Below, piece by piece: positions 42,601 to 42,981 of a stretch of DNA of 42,981 bases. The notes under the pieces are model-generated. The model saw only the letters and a program-made list of their open reading frames with translations, was not told the origin of the DNA and searched no databases. Source of the stretch: Lachnospiraceae bacterium (GTDB lineage: Bacteria > Bacillota > Clostridia > Lachnospirales > Lachnospiraceae); assembly GCA_017482485.1 (NCBI GenBank), contig JAFUMV010000086.1, forward strand, positions 1 to 42,981, read 5' to 3'. The position numbers were made by a program, and so were the translations under genes. Within the stretch, counting starts at the first letter, position 1; each line of letters opens with the position of its first letter.

Positions 42601-42981
42601 TTACCCTCTGCCGTCAATCACCTGTTCTATATAATCGCGCCACTGTTCAAAAATGGCCTGTCCGTTGGCAATTTCTCCGATTTTTGCGGCTTCCTGCCCC
42701 AATCTTTCTGCCAGCTGTCTGTCCTCAATCAGCCGCAGAATCCCTGCTGCCATCGCATCCTCATCCATGATGGGCACCAAAAGACCGTTCTTCTCATGCT
42801 CAATCACCGTCCGCGGTCCGCCGCAGGGGCAGTCCGTGGCCACCACCGGCATTCCCAGCGCCATGGCTTCCAGCAGCGCATTGGGCAGTCCTTCCCAGTC
42901 AGAAGAAAAGGCATAAACTGCCGCGCCCGGCATTTCCTGTTCCAGCTGATCGGAGCCACCGCATAAAAAGACAAAGTCCCC
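42601..42981 (-). CDS. GT4 family glycosyltransferase, partial (C-terminal end)
   Basis: The frame is open to the window edge, so the start lies beyond 42981. The 126 visible residues open GDFVFLCGGSDQLEQEMPGA and contain AFSSDWEGLPNALLEAMALGMPVVATDCPCGGP, the donor-binding region of GT4 enzymes, then a helical tail. The TDCPCGGP motif is shared with the GT4 at 38735-39844. It overlaps nothing downstream and is followed after 29 bases by the deacetylase-like gene. Confidence 0.9.
   Translation of the reverse strand, partial: GDFVFLCGGSDQLEQEMPGAAVYAFSSDWEGLPNALLEAMALGMPVVATDCPCGGPRTVIEHEKNGLLVPIMDEDAMAAGILRLIEDRQLAERLGQEAAKIGEIANGQAIFEQWRDYIEQVIDGRG

Overview
The window is one large surface-glycan (capsule or exopolysaccharide) biosynthesis locus of a low-to-mid GC Gram-positive anaerobe. 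Strong GGAGG-type ribosome binding sites, tightly packed ATGA-overlapping genes, families such as DUF4422, DUF5672, LIC_10190-type membrane proteins and Rpn-type nucleases, and the Wzx/Wzy layout suggest a Clostridia/Lachnospiraceae-like gut bacterium. That assignment is inference; no rRNA or housekeeping marker is present. Nearly all genes lie on the minus strand. Only glf, an Rpn-family gene and a thiamine-diphosphate enzyme lie on the plus strand, at the left edge.

Layout, left to right. (1) 1-3.8 kb: UDP-galactopyranose mutase (glf), an Rpn/PD-(D/E)XK nuclease-like gene preceded by a hairpin-rich leader, and a DUF4422 glycosyltransferase. (2) 3.8-5.7 kb: an acetolactate-synthase-like ThDP enzyme with its own sigma-A-type promoter, closed by a bidirectional terminator. 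(3) 12.3-5.7 kb, reading leftward: a six-gene operon with its own promoter. It encodes CDP-glucose 4,6-dehydratase, the iron-sulfur dehydrase E1 (RfbH/AscC type), an SDR reductase and a GtrB-like polyprenyl-phosphate glycosyltransferase. It is followed without a gap by an OLD/AAA15-type ATPase and a small protein with a PD-(D/E)XK-like motif. (4) 38.1-12.5 kb, reading leftward: about 20 nearly contiguous genes. They start with an ACP/MBOAT/SGNH O-acylation module, then an AsnB amidotransferase, an epimerase, many glycosyltransferases (GT2, GT4, GT11, GT17, DUF5672, a DUF3431-like protein), an ABC flippase, a Wzy-like polymerase, a pyruvyltransferase, a GH88-like protein, a Wzx-like flippase and a terminal GT11. 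(5) 42.98-38.7 kb: a partial GT4, a NodB-fold deacetylase-like protein, a second asnB broken by an in-frame stop, and another GT4. A 0.6 kb repeat-rich gap separates blocks 4 and 5.

Together the genes make, branch, decorate (pyruvyl, acyl and probably amide groups, galactofuranose, a CDP-derived 3,6-dideoxy sugar, fucose-like residues), flip and polymerise a complex cell-surface glycan. No initiating phosphoglycosyltransferase, chain-length regulator, CDP-glucose synthase or E3 reductase is in view, so the locus continues outside the window or borrows enzymes from elsewhere.

Points that stand out: the ATPase/nuclease-like pair translationally coupled to a glycan operon (a candidate defence module); a Dlt-like acylation module without an adenylating ligase; a YerE-like possibility for the ThDP enzyme; two probable disabling or recent mutations (a frameshift at the MBOAT C-terminus and a UAA stop inside asnB); a structured 5' leader ahead of the ACP gene; and several unusual repeats. 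All product calls come from motif recognition by eye; no database search was run.
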